A DNA stretch of 64,000 nucleotides from Hanstruepera marina (GTDB taxonomy: Bacteria > Bacteroidota > Bacteroidia > Flavobacteriales > Flavobacteriaceae). A program made the translations under genes and the position numbers. The stretch lies in the NCBI RefSeq assembly GCF_019880635.1, contig NZ_JAINVX010000005.1, forward strand, positions 186,001-250,000, in the 5' to 3' direction. A model generated the notes under the pieces. That model was not told the DNA's origin, did no database searches, and saw only the letters and a program-made list of their open reading frames with translations. This document shows, in pieces, positions 7,417 through 18,013 of this stretch; the stretch's first letter is position 1, and every line of letters begins with the position of its first letter.

Positions 7417-9720
7417 ATGAGCAAGCAAAGCAGAAGAAGAGAGGCCTTGGTTTACCATGCCAAGCCTACACCAGGAAAGATAAAAGTAGTTCCAACAAAA
7501 AAATATGCTAGTCAAAGAGATTTGTCGTTGGCGTACTCGCCAGGTGTGGCAGAGCCATGCCTTGAAATAGAAAAAGATAAAAATAACGTCTATAAATATA
7601 CTACAAAAGGGAATTTAGTTGCTGTAATTTCAAATGGTACAGCAGTTTTAGGATTGGGTAATATTGGACCAGAAGCTTCTAAACCTGTTATGGAAGGTAA
7701 AGGCTTGCTGTTTAAAATATTTGCTGATATTGATGTTTTTGATATTGAAGTCGACACTGAAAACATCGAAGAGTTTATAGCCACAGTTAAAAATATAGCA
7801 CCAACTTTTGGAGGTATAAACCTTGAAGATATTAAAGCACCCGAAGCCTTTGAAATTGAACGCCGTTTAAAGGAGGAGTTAGACATTCCTGTTATGCACG
7901 ATGACCAACATGGTACAGCAATCATATCGGCAGCAGCATTAATAAATGCTTTGGAATTGGCCGAAAAAAAGATTGATGATGTAAAAATTGTGATTAGCGG
8001 AGCTGGTGCGGCAGCCATTTCGTGCTCGCGATTATATCAAGCTTGTGGTGCTGTTAGAGATAACATGGTGATGCTAGATAGCAAGGGAGTAATTAGACAG
8101 GATAGAGAAAATCTAACTAAAGAAAAGGCGGAGTTTGCTACAGATAGAAAAATAGATACTTTGGAAGAAGCCATGCAAGACGCTGATGTTTTTATTGGCT
8201 TATCCATGGCAGATATTGTTACGCCTGGTATGCTTAAAACAATGGCTGCTAATCCTATTGTTTTTGCTATGGCAAATCCCAATCCAGAGATAGCTTATGA
8301 TTTAGCAATCGATACTCGAGATGATATTATAATGGCTACAGGACGAAGTGACCACCCTAACCAAGTAAATAATGTGCTAGGTTTTCCATTTATTTTTAGA
8401 GGCGCTTTAGATGTCCGTGCCACAAAAATTAATGAAGCTATGAAAATGGCTGCTGTAATGGCTTTGGCAGAATTGGCCAAAGAACCCGTTCCAGAGCAAG
8501 TTAATATAGCATATGGGGAAACACGTTTAACATTTGGCCGAGATTACATAATACCAAAACCATTCGATCCAAGGTTAATTGCTCAAGTGCCTCCAGCTGT
8601 TGCTAAAGCTGCTATGGAAAGTGGCGTTGCACAACAACCTATAACTGATTGGCAAAAGTATGAAGATGAATTATTAGAACGTTCAGGTTCAGATAATAAG
8701 ATAGTTCGTTTGTTATTAAACCGTGCCAAAATAAATCCAAAACGTGTGGTTTACGCAGAGGCAGATCACTTGGATGTATTAAAGGCAGCCCAAATTGCAT
8801 ATGACGAAGGAATAGCACATCCCATATTATTGGGTAGGCGAGACGTCATTGAAAAACTAATGGAAGAAATCGAGTTTGATGCTGAAGTTCCAATTATCGA
8901 CCCTAAATCTGATGAAGAAACCGATCGGAAGAATAAATATGCTGAAGTCTACTGGAAACAACGTAAACGTAAAGGAGTAACACGTTATTCAGCTCAAAAA
9001 ATTATGCGAGAGCGTAATTATTTTGCTGCTATGATGGTTAATGAAGGTGATGCCGATGCTATGATATCTGGTTACTCCCGAAGTTATCCTTCAGTTGTAA
9101 AGCCAATGCTTGAGTTAATAGGTCTAGCACCTGGCTCTACTAGGGTGGCAACTACCAATGTTATGATGACGCAACGTGGTCCTATGTTTTTAAGTGATAC
9201 GTCTATTAATATTAACCCTTCTGCTAGCGACTTGACCAAGATTGCGCAAATGACAGCTGGAGTGGTTAAGATGTTTGGTATGGAGCCTGTAATGGCTATG
9301 ATTTCATATTCAAATTTTGGGTCTTCAAAAAATCAAACAGCAACAAAAGTTGGTGAAGCCGTAACATATTTGCATAAAAGGCATCCCAATTTATTGGTTG
9401 ATGGTGAACTGCAAACAGATTTTGCATTAAATAGTGAAATGCTTCAAGATATTTTTCCGTTTTCTAAATTAGCAGGACGAAAAGTAAATACACTTATTTT
9501 TCCTAATTTGGAATCAGCCAATATTACTTACAAATTGCTTAAAGAATTAAACAAAGCAGATTCTATTGGGCCAATTATGATGGGTATGCGAAAACCTATT
9601 CATATTTTACAGTTAGATGCTAGTGTAGATGAAATTGTTAACATGACTGCCATTGCTGTTATTGATGCGCAACAAAAAGAAAAAAAAGAGCAAGAATTAA
9701 ATGCAGGAATAGGGCTGTAA
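7417..9720 (+). CDS. maeB: NADP-dependent malic enzyme with phosphotransacetylase-like domain
   Basis: A 767-residue MaeB-type enzyme that oxidatively decarboxylates malate to pyruvate, producing NADPH. The N-terminal malic enzyme half (to about 420) has SPGVAEPCLEI, the metal-site segment MHDDQHGTA and a nucleotide-binding VVISGAGAAA. The C-terminal half (from about 440, YAEADHLDVLKAAQIAY) resembles phosphate acetyltransferase. In this family that domain is usually described as regulatory, sensing acetyl-CoA, rather than catalytic. The length is normal for the fused form. It has its own promoter, and ruvA follows after 57 nt with a separate promoter. Confidence 0.95.
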   Translation: MSKQSRRREALVYHAKPTPGKIKVVPTKKYASQRDLSLAYSPGVAEPCLEIEKDKNNVYKYTTKGNLVAVISNGTAVLGLGNIGPEASKPVMEGKGLLFKIFADIDVFDIEVDTENIEEFIATVKNIAPTFGGINLEDIKAPEAFEIERRLKEELDIPVMHDDQHGTAIISAAALINALELAEKKIDDVKIVISGAGAAAISCSRLYQACGAVRDNMVMLDSKGVIRQDRENLTKEKAEFATDRKIDTLEEAMQDADVFIGLSMADIVTPGMLKTMAANPIVFAMANPNPEIAYDLAIDTRDDIIMATGRSDHPNQVNNVLGFPFIFRGALDVRATKINEAMKMAAVMALAELAKEPVPEQVNIAYGETRLTFGRDYIIPKPFDPRLIAQVPPAVAKAAMESGVAQQPITDWQKYEDELLERSGSDNKIVRLLLNRAKINPKRVVYAEADHLDVLKAAQIAYDEGIAHPILLGRRDVIEKLMEEIEFDAEVPIIDPKSDEETDRKNKYAEVYWKQRKRKGVTRYSAQKIMRERNYFAAMMVNEGDADAMISGYSRSYPSVVKPMLELIGLAPGSTRVATTNVMMTQRGPMFLSDTSININPSASDLTKIAQMTAGVVKMFGMEPVMAMISYSNFGSSKNQTATKVGEAVTYLHKRHPNLLVDGELQTDFALNSEMLQDIFPFSKLAGRKVNTLIFPNLESANITYKLLKELNKADSIGPIMMGMRKPIHILQLDASVDEIVNMTAIAVIDAQQKEKKEQELNAGIGL

Positions 9721-9725
9721 ACAAC

Positions 9726-9755
9726 TTTGTTTTGTAAATAATTTTATTACATTTG
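9726..9755 (+). promoter_or_regulatory. Bipartite promoter for ruvA (TTTG, 18 nt, TACATTTG)
   Basis: TTTG at 9726-9729 is followed after 18 nt by TACATTTG at 9748-9755. This is a full match to the Bacteroidota -33/-7 consensus, 22 nt before the ruvA ATG. It could also drive sprA, which starts 6 nt after ruvA. Confidence 0.75.
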
Positions 9756-9777
9756 AGAGTTAATAGATTCCTATTTA

Positions 9778-10359
9778 ATGATTTCACATATTCAAGGAAA
9801 ACTTGTAGAAAAAAAACCAACTAATGTAGTTATTGATTGTGGTGGAGTAGGCTATCATTTAAATATCTCGTTACATACTTTTTCGCAAATTCCCGATCAA
9901 GAAAATTTAAAACTTTTTACACATCTTCAAGTAAAGGAAGACTCTCATACGTTATTTGGTTTTTCGTCAACCGAGGAACGTGAAATATTTAGACTTTTAA
10001 TATCTGTTAGTGGTATTGGATCAAGTACAGCGCGAACCATGTTATCATCGCTAACACCAGTACAAGTTCGTGAAGGAATTGCTGTAGGTGATGTGGCTTT
10101 AATTCAGTCTATCAAAGGAATTGGAGCAAAAACCGCTCAACGAGTAATTCTGGATTTAAAAGATAAAATTTTGAAAGTATATGATATTGATGAAAATTCC
10201 ACAGTTAAAAGCAATACTAATAAAGATGAAGCGTTATCTGCTTTAGAAGTTTTAGGTTTTTTAAAGAAGCAGTCAGAGCGCGTAGTAGACAAAATTCTAT
10301 CGCAACAACCAGATGCTGATCTAGAAACGATAATTAAACTAGCGCTAAAAAATTTATAA
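9778..10359 (+). CDS. ruvA: Holliday junction DNA-binding protein RuvA
   Basis: RuvA binds four-way junctions as a tetramer and loads RuvB. The 193-residue protein has an N-terminal OB fold (MISHIQGKLVEKKP start), two helix-hairpin-helix motifs (LISVSGIGSSTARTML and IQSIKGIGAKTAQRVIL), an acidic linker, and a C-terminal three-helix domain (EALSALEVLGFLKKQSERVV) that contacts RuvB. The length is typical. A complete promoter sits directly upstream. The sprA start lies 6 nt after the stop, so the recombination gene and the secretion gene are probably co-transcribed. Confidence 0.96.
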   Translation: MISHIQGKLVEKKPTNVVIDCGGVGYHLNISLHTFSQIPDQENLKLFTHLQVKEDSHTLFGFSSTEEREIFRLLISVSGIGSSTARTMLSSLTPVQVREGIAVGDVALIQSIKGIGAKTAQRVILDLKDKILKVYDIDENSTVKSNTNKDEALSALEVLGFLKKQSERVVDKILSQQPDADLETIIKLALKNL

Positions 10360-10365
10360 TAGATT

Positions 10366-13300
10366 TTGAATACAACCAACCATAATTTATTAAAAATAAA
10401 TAAACATTTTCTATTTACAGCTTTTATGCTGTTGTGTTCTGTTTTAGTTTGGTCTCAAGAGCCTGCTACGGAGCAAGACTCTATTCCTACTGGGTATAGT
10501 TTAGGCAACATGCAAATGCCAAACCCTAACAGTATTGAATCTAAATACACTTACGATCCTATTACTGACCGTTATATTTATACGGAAACGGTTGGTAGGT
10601 TTAATATTAATTACCCTGTTATTTTAACTCCAGAAGAGTTTCAAGAGCTGGTTGTAAAAGAAAATATTAAATCCTATTACAAGCAGCAAATAGACGCTTT
10701 TGATGGAAAAAAAGAAGGGTCTGAAGAAGAACAGCGAAATTTATTGCCGGAGTTTTACGTAAATTCAGGCTTTTTTGAATCTATTTTTGGGAGTAACACA
10801 ATAGAGATTATACCACAAGGTTCCGTAGAGATAGATTTAGGGATTTTATACACTAAACAAGATAACCCTGCCTTTTCACCACAAAACAGAAGTAGTTTTA
10901 CATTTGATTTCGATCAGCGTATCAGCTTAAGTTTATTGGGTAAAATTGGAACAAGGTTGCAAGTAACGGCCAATTACGATACGGAATCAACTTTTGATTT
11001 TCAGAATATTATTAAATTAGAATATACACCAACTGAAGACGACATTATTCAAAAAATTGAAGTAGGTAATGTAAGTATGCCATTAAACAGCTCCTTAATT
11101 ACTGGAGCACAGAGTTTATTTGGTGTAAAAACAGAACTCCAATTTGGTAAAACAACCATTACCGGAGTGTTTTCAGAACAAAAATCTGATATGCGTACGG
11201 TAGTGGCCCAAGGAGGAGGTACTATTGAAGAATTTGATTTTTTTGCTAGAGATTACGATGAAAACAGGCACTTTTTCTTAAGTCATTATTTTAGGGATAA
11301 TTACGATAGAGCTCTTGAAAGTTATCCATTTATTAATACAAATGTCCAAATTACAAGAATAGAAGTTTGGGTTACCAACAGGGCAAATAGAACAGAAAAC
11401 GTTAGAAATGTTGTAGCCTTACAAGATTTAGGTGAATCTAATCCAGACCCTAATGAAAACAATGTTTATTTAAACCCAATTCCACCAGGATTTATTAACG
11501 TAGGACCCAATGCGTATCCAGATAATGGTAATAATGATTTTGACCCAACGGCAATTGGATCAGGCTCTGTGTTAAATGAAATGATTCGGGATATTGCAAC
11601 AGCACAACAAGGTTTTGGTAGTTTGTCAACACAGGTTAATGAAGGTTCAGACTATGCAAAACTAGAAAATGCCAGAAAATTACAGCAAGGTCAGGAATAT
11701 ACTGTAGACACGCAATTAGGGTATATTTCCTTAAATCAGCGCTTGAATAATGATGAAGTTTTAGCCGTAGCTTACCAATTTACTGTTGGAGGTCAAGTTT
11801 ATCAAGTTGGTGAATTTGCTAATGATGGTGTTAATGCTACCGATGTGGATGACAATAGTGGCATTACAATGGTAACAAATAATGCCCTAGTTCTTAAAAT
11901 GTTAAAAAGCCCAGTTACTAATGTTGACCAACCTATCTGGGACTTAATGATGAAAAATATTTATGATACAGGGGCTTATCAATTGGAAAGAGATGACTTT
12001 GTAATCAATATATTTTATAATGAAGCTTCTCCGTTAAACTTTATTACTCCTGTTGATGGTACGCCTTTTCCGGATTTTAACGGAAATCCGATTCAGGAAA
12101 CCACACTTTTAAAACTTTTCAATTTTGATAGGTTGAACTTTAATAACGACCCTCAACAAAATGGGGATGGATTTTTTGATTTTGTTCCCGGTATAACTGT
12201 TATTCCCTCTAATGGTAAAATTGTATTTACAAAAGCCGAGCCATTTGGAGAGTATTTATTTAATACGTTAGCATTAGGTGGTGAGGATTATAATAACCCT
12301 TTGAGCTATAACGATAACCAAAGTAAATATGTTTACGATATACTATATAAGGAAACCAAAACAGCAGCTTTAGAAGAAGCTGAAAAAAACAAGTTCTTAT
12401 TAAAAGGAAGATACAAATCATCAGGTGGTGACGGAATTCCAATTGGAGCATTTAATGTGCCACGTGGTTCGGTTACAGTTACAGCAGGTGGACGTGTTCT
12501 GGTAGAAGGCATTGACTATACCGTTAACTATCAGTTAGGTACAGTTCAAATTTTAGATGAAGCCTTAAAATCATCAAACACGCCTATTCAGGTTTCTACA
12601 GAAAATAACGCGGTTTTCGGTCAGCAAACAAAACGTTATACAGGAATAAATGTAGAGCATGCGTTTAATGAAAATTTTGTCATAGGCGGAACATGGTTAC
12701 ATTTAAAAGAGAGACCAATAACCCAAAAAGCAATCTATAGTCAGGAGCCAATAAACAATCAAATGTTTGGTTTTAACGGGAACTATTCTACCGAAGTTCC
12801 TTTTTTAACACGTCTTGCTAATAAAATTCCGACTATTGATACCGATGTGCCTTCAAATGTTGCCTTAAGAGGGGAATTTGCATATTTATTGCCGGGTGCA
12901 CCAAGCGGAACAGATTTTAATGGAGAAGCCACTTCGTATGTAGATGACTTTGAGGGTTCGCAAAACAACATAGACTTAAAGTCGCCACAGTCATGGTTTT
13001 TATCCAGTAGACCAAAAAACATTAATAATAATAATGATGACCAAAACGGAATTGAACAAGGTTATAACAGAGCTTTGTTAAATTGGTACTTTATTGACCC
13101 GATTTTCTATGGTAATCAAGCACCATCTGGAATTTCAGATGATGACATATCTGATTTGTATACCAGTAGGGTTTTTATTAACGAATTATTCCCTCAACAA
13201 GATATAGCCCAAGGACAAACAGCTGTATTAAACACTTTAGATTTAACATTTTATCCAGATAGAAGAGGGCCGTATAATTTTCAAACAACGGGTGTTGATA

Positions 13301-16300
13301 TAAGTACCAATACATTATTAAACCCTGAAGATAGTTGGGCAGGTATTTCTAGACAGTTAACATCAACAGATTTTGAACAGGCGAATGTTGAGTATATTGA
13401 ATTTTGGTTACAAGATCCTTTTCAAGATAATCAAGCAAACCCTGGAGGAAAGTTAGTATTTAATCTTGGAAACATATCAGAAGATATTATAAAGGATGGA
13501 CGAAAACTTTATGAGAATGGGTTGCCAGCCGATGGTAATGTTGTAGGAGTATTGCCAGAGTCGCCTTCTTGGAATACGGTTTATCCTCAAGACCAATCGC
13601 TTATTTATGCCTTTGACACAACTGGTGATGAGCGTACAAATCAAGATGTTGGTTATGATGGTTATAATGATAACGATGAGAGATTGAAGTTTGTTGACTA
13701 TAGTGGGTTGGAAGATCCAGCGGCAGATAACTATGTGTATTACTTAAATAGAGATGGAGATATTTTTGAACGATACTTGCAATACAATGGTGTAGATGGT
13801 AACTCACCTGATACATTTTCAAATACAAATCGTGGTTCAACTACACAACCTGATGTAGAAGATATCAATAGAGATAATACCATGAACACTATTGATAGCT
13901 ATTTTGAATATGAATTAGATTTAACGCCTGCTACACTTAACCTTAATAACCCTTACATTGTTGATATAAAGGAAGATGAAACTAGACAGTTGCCTAATGG
14001 GCAATCGGTTGTTCCAAAATGGTATCAGTTTAGAATCCCTGTTGAAGAATATAGTGATGCTATTGGAGGAATAACAGACTTGCGTTCTATTCGTTTTGCC
14101 AGAATGTACCTTAAGGAGTTTTCTGAAAAAACAGTTTTCAGATTTGGAACATTGGATTTAGTAAGGAGTGAATGGAGACGATACTCACAAACGCTAGATT
14201 CAGATGGTGGTGATCCAAGTTTGGATAACACCGAATTTACTGTAGGAGTAATTGGAACGATACAAAACGATAATGCTTATCAATCACCTCCTGGAGTTGA
14301 ACCTCAAGAATTATTCAATAATAATACGGTTATCAGGCAAAATGAACAATCCTTATTGGTTAATGTTTGCGATTTAGAGCCTGAAGATGGTCGTGCAATT
14401 TTCAAGAATGTAAATGTTGATATGCGTCAATTTAACCGCTTACGCATGTTCATGCACGCCGAACCGGGTGATGTTCCTGGATTAACTGATGATGATCTTT
14501 TTGGTTTTATTAGAATGGGTAACGATTTAACCCAAAACTATTACGAAATTTTAGTACCGCTTAAAGTATCCCAAGGCACATCTAGAGAACAACTGTGGCC
14601 TCAAGAAAATGAAATTAATTTGCCTTTGGAAGTCCTTCAGCAAATGAAATCTAAATCTATTGCTCAAGGAACTATTACAGCAACAGATCCAACTTATTAC
14701 GATGTTGTTAGAGAGCAATTAAGCGAAAATCCTGTTATGGCTTACGATCCATTACCTAGTGGGATAGGTTCGGGAGACGAATATCATCGTGTTGGTATAA
14801 TTGGTAATCCAAACTTTGGTGATGTAAGGGTTTTAATGGTTGGTGTTAAAAACCGTTCAACAATGGATAAGTGTGCAATATTGTGGTTTAATGAATTGCG
14901 TTTATCAGATATGGACAGTGAGGGTGGTTGGGCTGCTACTTTAAGTTTAGATGCTAATGTGGCCGATTTTGTTAGCGTAAGTGCGGCAGGACGAAAAAGC
15001 ACATCGGGATTTGGAACCATAGAGCAAGGACCAGAGCAACGTAGCAGAGAAGATGTTCAGCAATATGACGTTGTTACTAATGTAAATGTAGGACAATTAT
15101 TTCCTGAAAAATGGGGTCTTCAAATCCCATTTAATTACGGTGTAGGTGAAGAAAAAATAACACCAAAGTTTGATGAGTATTATCGCGATATTGAATTGCA
15201 AACCCAATTGGATAATACCAATAACAAGGATTCTATTTTAAATGTCAACGAGAATTACACCAAGAGAAAGAGTATCAATTTTATTGGCGTTAGAAAAATA
15301 AGAACAGGGGAATCTAAACCGCAATTTTATGACGTTGAGAATTTAACTTTTAATTACTCCTTCAATAAGGTTGAACACCGCGATTTTGAAATTGAGAGTT
15401 CAGAAGATAAAATATTGCGAACAGGAGTAAACTATGCATTTAATTTTGATCCTTTGGTAATTGAACCATTTAAGAATAACGATTCAATTTTCAGAAGCAA
15501 ATATTGGAAATTACTCAAGGATTTTAATATTAACCCTTTACCAGCAAGTTTTACGGTTAACACTAACATTAACAGGCAATATAACAGGCAGAAGTTTAGG
15601 GAAATTGATTTAGGTGGTGCTAATATTGGGTTAGAAGAATTGTATAAACGTAATTATACATTCGATTTTCAATATGCCTTAAATTATAATTTAACCAAAG
15701 CATTGAGTTTTAATTTTACGGCTTCTAATGTTAATATCGTTAGGAATTATTTTAAAGATGGCATTATTAATGGAGAACAAGACCCGACTTTAGATATATG
15801 GGATGGTCTTTTTGATTTTGGTGATCCTAACACACAGTTTCAACAGTTAGGTGTAAACTATCAAATACCACTCAATAAAATACCAACATTTGCATTTATT
15901 GATGCCACGTATTCCTATACCGGAGATTTCCAATGGCAAAAAGGGTCAGATTTATTTAGAGAGCTCGAGGTAAATGGTCAAACATATGATTTGGGTAATG
16001 TGGTTTCAAATGCCAATCAACATAATTTAAATACAACATTAAATATGAATAAGTTGTACGATTATATTGGTTTGAAGAAAAAACCAGTAAGGCGTACACC
16101 AACAGCAAGTCAGCCATTATCAAGGGAGGCCGCTGCAAAACAACAAGCTGGAAAAAATGACGGTGAAAACCCTAAAAAGCAGCAGAAGATTAAAAATGAT
16201 ACAGGAACCAAATTATTAAACGTTGGTGTAGATGTTTTAACTAGTATTAAGCGTGTAACCTTAAATTATTCTGAAACAAACGGGACATATTTACCAGGCT

Positions 16301-17568
16301 ATTTACAAACACCAGGCTTTATAGGTACATTAAAGCCTACTGCAGGATTTACATTTGGTAGCCAACGTGATGTACGTGAAAAAGCAGCAAGGAATGGATG
16401 GCTTACATTATACCCAGATTTTAATGAGCAGTATACTACAAACCATATAGAGCAATTTGATTATTCAGCAAATTTAGAACCAACAAGAGATCTTAAAATT
16501 GATTTGGTAGGCAACAGAACCTATGCGCAAAATTATACCGAGAATTACCGTGTTAATCAAATAGGTGACGATTTAGAGTATGAGTCGCTTACACCGAATA
16601 CCTTTGGGAACTTTTTAATATCTACCGTTTTAATTAAAACAGCTTTCAGTAAAAGCGATGAATTTCAATCTAAAGCTTTCGAGACCTTTAGGGATAACAG
16701 GTTAATAATAGCTAATAGATTAGCGGAGAATTTTTATGGAACCACAAACTTCCCAGTAGATGCCGAAGGCTATCCAGTTGGGTTTGGAAAGAATAATCAA
16801 GCTGTATTGCTACCTTCGTTTTTATCGGCTTATACAGGAAAAAGTTCAGATAAAATTTCACTTTCCGCTTTTAGAAGCTTCCCTATTCCAAATTGGGATT
16901 TAAAATACACGGGCTTCATGAACTTCAAATGGTTTAAAGATAAATTCAAGCGTTTTTCAATAGTTCATGGTTATAGATCAACTTATAGTATTAATCAGTT
17001 CAGAACAAATTTAGATTACGATGCTGAAAATCCAACCGAATTAGACCAAGGTGGTAACTTTAAAAATGAAAAGTTGTATAGCAATATTAACTTGACAGAA
17101 ATGTTTAGTCCATTGTTTAGAATTGATATGGAAATGAAAAACTCCATAAAAATTCTTTTAGAAATGAAAAAAGACAGATTACTTTCATTAAGTTTTGATA
17201 ATAATTTAATGACTGAAATTCAGGGGAAAGAATATATTGTAGGTTTAGGGTATAGGGTAAAGGATGTTAGAATTAAATCTAAACTTGCGGGACCTAAAAA
17301 AATGATAGTAAGTGATTTAAATTTAAAAGCCGACGTTGCAGTAAGAGATAACCTAACCATAATTAGATATTTAGATTTAAATAATAATCAGGTGACTTCT
17401 GGACAAACAATCTGGTCAACAAAGTTTACTGCAGATTATGCGTTTAGCAAAAACCTTACAGGGATTTTCTATTTTGATTATGCCTTTGCAGAGTATGCTA
17501 TTTCTACGGCATTTCCGCAAACAACTATTCGTTCAGGAATAACCTTGCGATACAATTTTGGTAATTAG
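10366..17568 (+). CDS. sprA: SprA, outer-membrane translocon protein of the type IX secretion system
   Basis: A 2400-residue protein, the characteristic size of SprA/Sov, the very large beta-barrel through which type IX secretion cargo crosses the outer membrane. In Flavobacterium it is needed for gliding and protein secretion. A signal peptide (basic KINKH, hydrophobic core, cleavage near VWSQ) follows a TTG start at 10366. A shorter start at the internal ATG (residue 21) would lose the basic N-region, so I kept TTG. The body is full of Asn/Asp-rich beta-strand repeats and ends in an aromatic strand (TIRSGITLRYNFGN) typical of outer-membrane proteins. A basic, low-complexity stretch (RRTPTASQPL to KKQQKIKND, about 1908-1945) interrupts the barrel part. 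The ruvA-sprA-gcvH order is one I know from other flavobacteria. Confidence 0.96.
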   Translation: MNTTNHNLLKINKHFLFTAFMLLCSVLVWSQEPATEQDSIPTGYSLGNMQMPNPNSIESKYTYDPITDRYIYTETVGRFNINYPVILTPEEFQELVVKENIKSYYKQQIDAFDGKKEGSEEEQRNLLPEFYVNSGFFESIFGSNTIEIIPQGSVEIDLGILYTKQDNPAFSPQNRSSFTFDFDQRISLSLLGKIGTRLQVTANYDTESTFDFQNIIKLEYTPTEDDIIQKIEVGNVSMPLNSSLITGAQSLFGVKTELQFGKTTITGVFSEQKSDMRTVVAQGGGTIEEFDFFARDYDENRHFFLSHYFRDNYDRALESYPFINTNVQITRIEVWVTNRANRTENVRNVVALQDLGESNPDPNENNVYLNPIPPGFINVGPNAYPDNGNNDFDPTAIGSGSVLNEMIRDIATAQQGFGSLSTQVNEGSDYAKLENARKLQQGQEYTVDTQLGYISLNQRLNNDEVLAVAYQFTVGGQVYQVGEFANDGVNATDVDDNSGITMVTNNALVLKMLKSPVTNVDQPIWDLMMKNIYDTGAYQLERDDFVINIFYNEASPLNFITPVDGTPFPDFNGNPIQETTLLKLFNFDRLNFNNDPQQNGDGFFDFVPGITVIPSNGKIVFTKAEPFGEYLFNTLALGGEDYNNPLSYNDNQSKYVYDILYKETKTAALEEAEKNKFLLKGRYKSSGGDGIPIGAFNVPRGSVTVTAGGRVLVEGIDYTVNYQLGTVQILDEALKSSNTPIQVSTENNAVFGQQTKRYTGINVEHAFNENFVIGGTWLHLKERPITQKAIYSQEPINNQMFGFNGNYSTEVPFLTRLANKIPTIDTDVPSNVALRGEFAYLLPGAPSGTDFNGEATSYVDDFEGSQNNIDLKSPQSWFLSSRPKNINNNNDDQNGIEQGYNRALLNWYFIDPIFYGNQAPSGISDDDISDLYTSRVFINELFPQQDIAQGQTAVLNTLDLTFYPDRRGPYNFQTTGVDISTNTLLNPEDSWAGISRQLTSTDFEQANVEYIEFWLQDPFQDNQANPGGKLVFNLGNISEDIIKDGRKLYENGLPADGNVVGVLPESPSWNTVYPQDQSLIYAFDTTGDERTNQDVGYDGYNDNDERLKFVDYSGLEDPAADNYVYYLNRDGDIFERYLQYNGVDGNSPDTFSNTNRGSTTQPDVEDINRDNTMNTIDSYFEYELDLTPATLNLNNPYIVDIKEDETRQLPNGQSVVPKWYQFRIPVEEYSDAIGGITDLRSIRFARMYLKEFSEKTVFRFGTLDLVRSEWRRYSQTLDSDGGDPSLDNTEFTVGVIGTIQNDNAYQSPPGVEPQELFNNNTVIRQNEQSLLVNVCDLEPEDGRAIFKNVNVDMRQFNRLRMFMHAEPGDVPGLTDDDLFGFIRMGNDLTQNYYEILVPLKVSQGTSREQLWPQENEINLPLEVLQQMKSKSIAQGTITATDPTYYDVVREQLSENPVMAYDPLPSGIGSGDEYHRVGIIGNPNFGDVRVLMVGVKNRSTMDKCAILWFNELRLSDMDSEGGWAATLSLDANVADFVSVSAAGRKSTSGFGTIEQGPEQRSREDVQQYDVVTNVNVGQLFPEKWGLQIPFNYGVGEEKITPKFDEYYRDIELQTQLDNTNNKDSILNVNENYTKRKSINFIGVRKIRTGESKPQFYDVENLTFNYSFNKVEHRDFEIESSEDKILRTGVNYAFNFDPLVIEPFKNNDSIFRSKYWKLLKDFNINPLPASFTVNTNINRQYNRQKFREIDLGGANIGLEELYKRNYTFDFQYALNYNLTKALSFNFTASNVNIVRNYFKDGIINGEQDPTLDIWDGLFDFGDPNTQFQQLGVNYQIPLNKIPTFAFIDATYSYTGDFQWQKGSDLFRELEVNGQTYDLGNVVSNANQHNLNTTLNMNKLYDYIGLKKKPVRRTPTASQPLSREAAAKQQAGKNDGENPKKQQKIKNDTGTKLLNVGVDVLTSIKRVTLNYSETNGTYLPGYLQTPGFIGTLKPTAGFTFGSQRDVREKAARNGWLTLYPDFNEQYTTNHIEQFDYSANLEPTRDLKIDLVGNRTYAQNYTENYRVNQIGDDLEYESLTPNTFGNFLISTVLIKTAFSKSDEFQSKAFETFRDNRLIIANRLAENFYGTTNFPVDAEGYPVGFGKNNQAVLLPSFLSAYTGKSSDKISLSAFRSFPIPNWDLKYTGFMNFKWFKDKFKRFSIVHGYRSTYSINQFRTNLDYDAENPTELDQGGNFKNEKLYSNINLTEMFSPLFRIDMEMKNSIKILLEMKKDRLLSLSFDNNLMTEIQGKEYIVGLGYRVKDVRIKSKLAGPKKMIVSDLNLKADVAVRDNLTIIRYLDLNNNQVTSGQTIWSTKFTADYAFSKNLTGIFYFDYAFAEYAISTAFPQTTIRSGITLRYNFGN

Positions 17569-17578
17569 TCATGAATTG

Positions 17579-17609
17579 TTTGATTTTAAAAACCTATTAA
17601 ATACATTTG
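17579..17609 (+). promoter_or_regulatory. Bipartite promoter for gcvH (TTTG, 19 nt, TACATTTG)
   Basis: TTTG 17579-17582 and TACATTTGC beginning at 17602 are spaced by 19 nt, an excellent Bacteroidota promoter. It lies just after the sprA stop and 23 nt before the gcvH ATG. Confidence 0.8.
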
Positions 17610-17632
17610 CGAAACTCTTATTATAAAACATT

Positions 17633-18013
17633 ATGAATATTCCATCAGATTTAAAATACACTAAAGATCACGAATGGGTGAGATTAGAAGGCGATGTTGC
17701 CGTAGTTGGTATTACCGATTTTGCTCAAAGTGAATTAGGTGATATTGTTTATGTAGAAGTAGAAACAGTTGACGAAACTTTGGAAGCTGATGAGGTTTTT
17801 GGAACTGTAGAGGCTGTTAAAACGGTTTCAGATTTGTTTTTGCCAGTTTCTGGAGAAATCATTGAATTTAATGAAGCTTTAGAAGATGAGCCAGAAAAAG
17901 TAAATGGAGACCCTTATGGTGAAGGTTGGATGGTAAAAGTAAAATGTGCTGATATCTCTGATGTTGATGGCTTAATGTCTGCCGATGAGTATAAAGAGCT
18001 TATTGGTGCTTAA
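17633..18013 (+). CDS. gcvH: Glycine cleavage system H protein
   Basis: The lipoyl-carrying shuttle of the glycine cleavage system, passing the aminomethyl group between the P, T and L proteins in the cytoplasm. The 126-residue product is full length. It starts [17 protein letters not shown] and carries the lipoylation site VEAVKTVSD with K63. The other cleavage-system genes are not in the window. The downstream VanZ-like gene overlaps its end. Confidence 0.97.
   Translation: MNIPSDLKYTKDHEWVRLEGDVAVVGITDFAQSELGDIVYVEVETVDETLEADEVFGTVEAVKTVSDLFLPVSGEIIEFNEALEDEPEKVNGDPYGEGWMVKVKCADISDVDGLMSADEYKELIGA

Noticed and set aside
7590-8018. 142-codon antisense frame inside maeB
   Set aside because: Shadow frame: Ser/Ile-rich translation with no domain or start context, opposite a strongly conserved enzyme.
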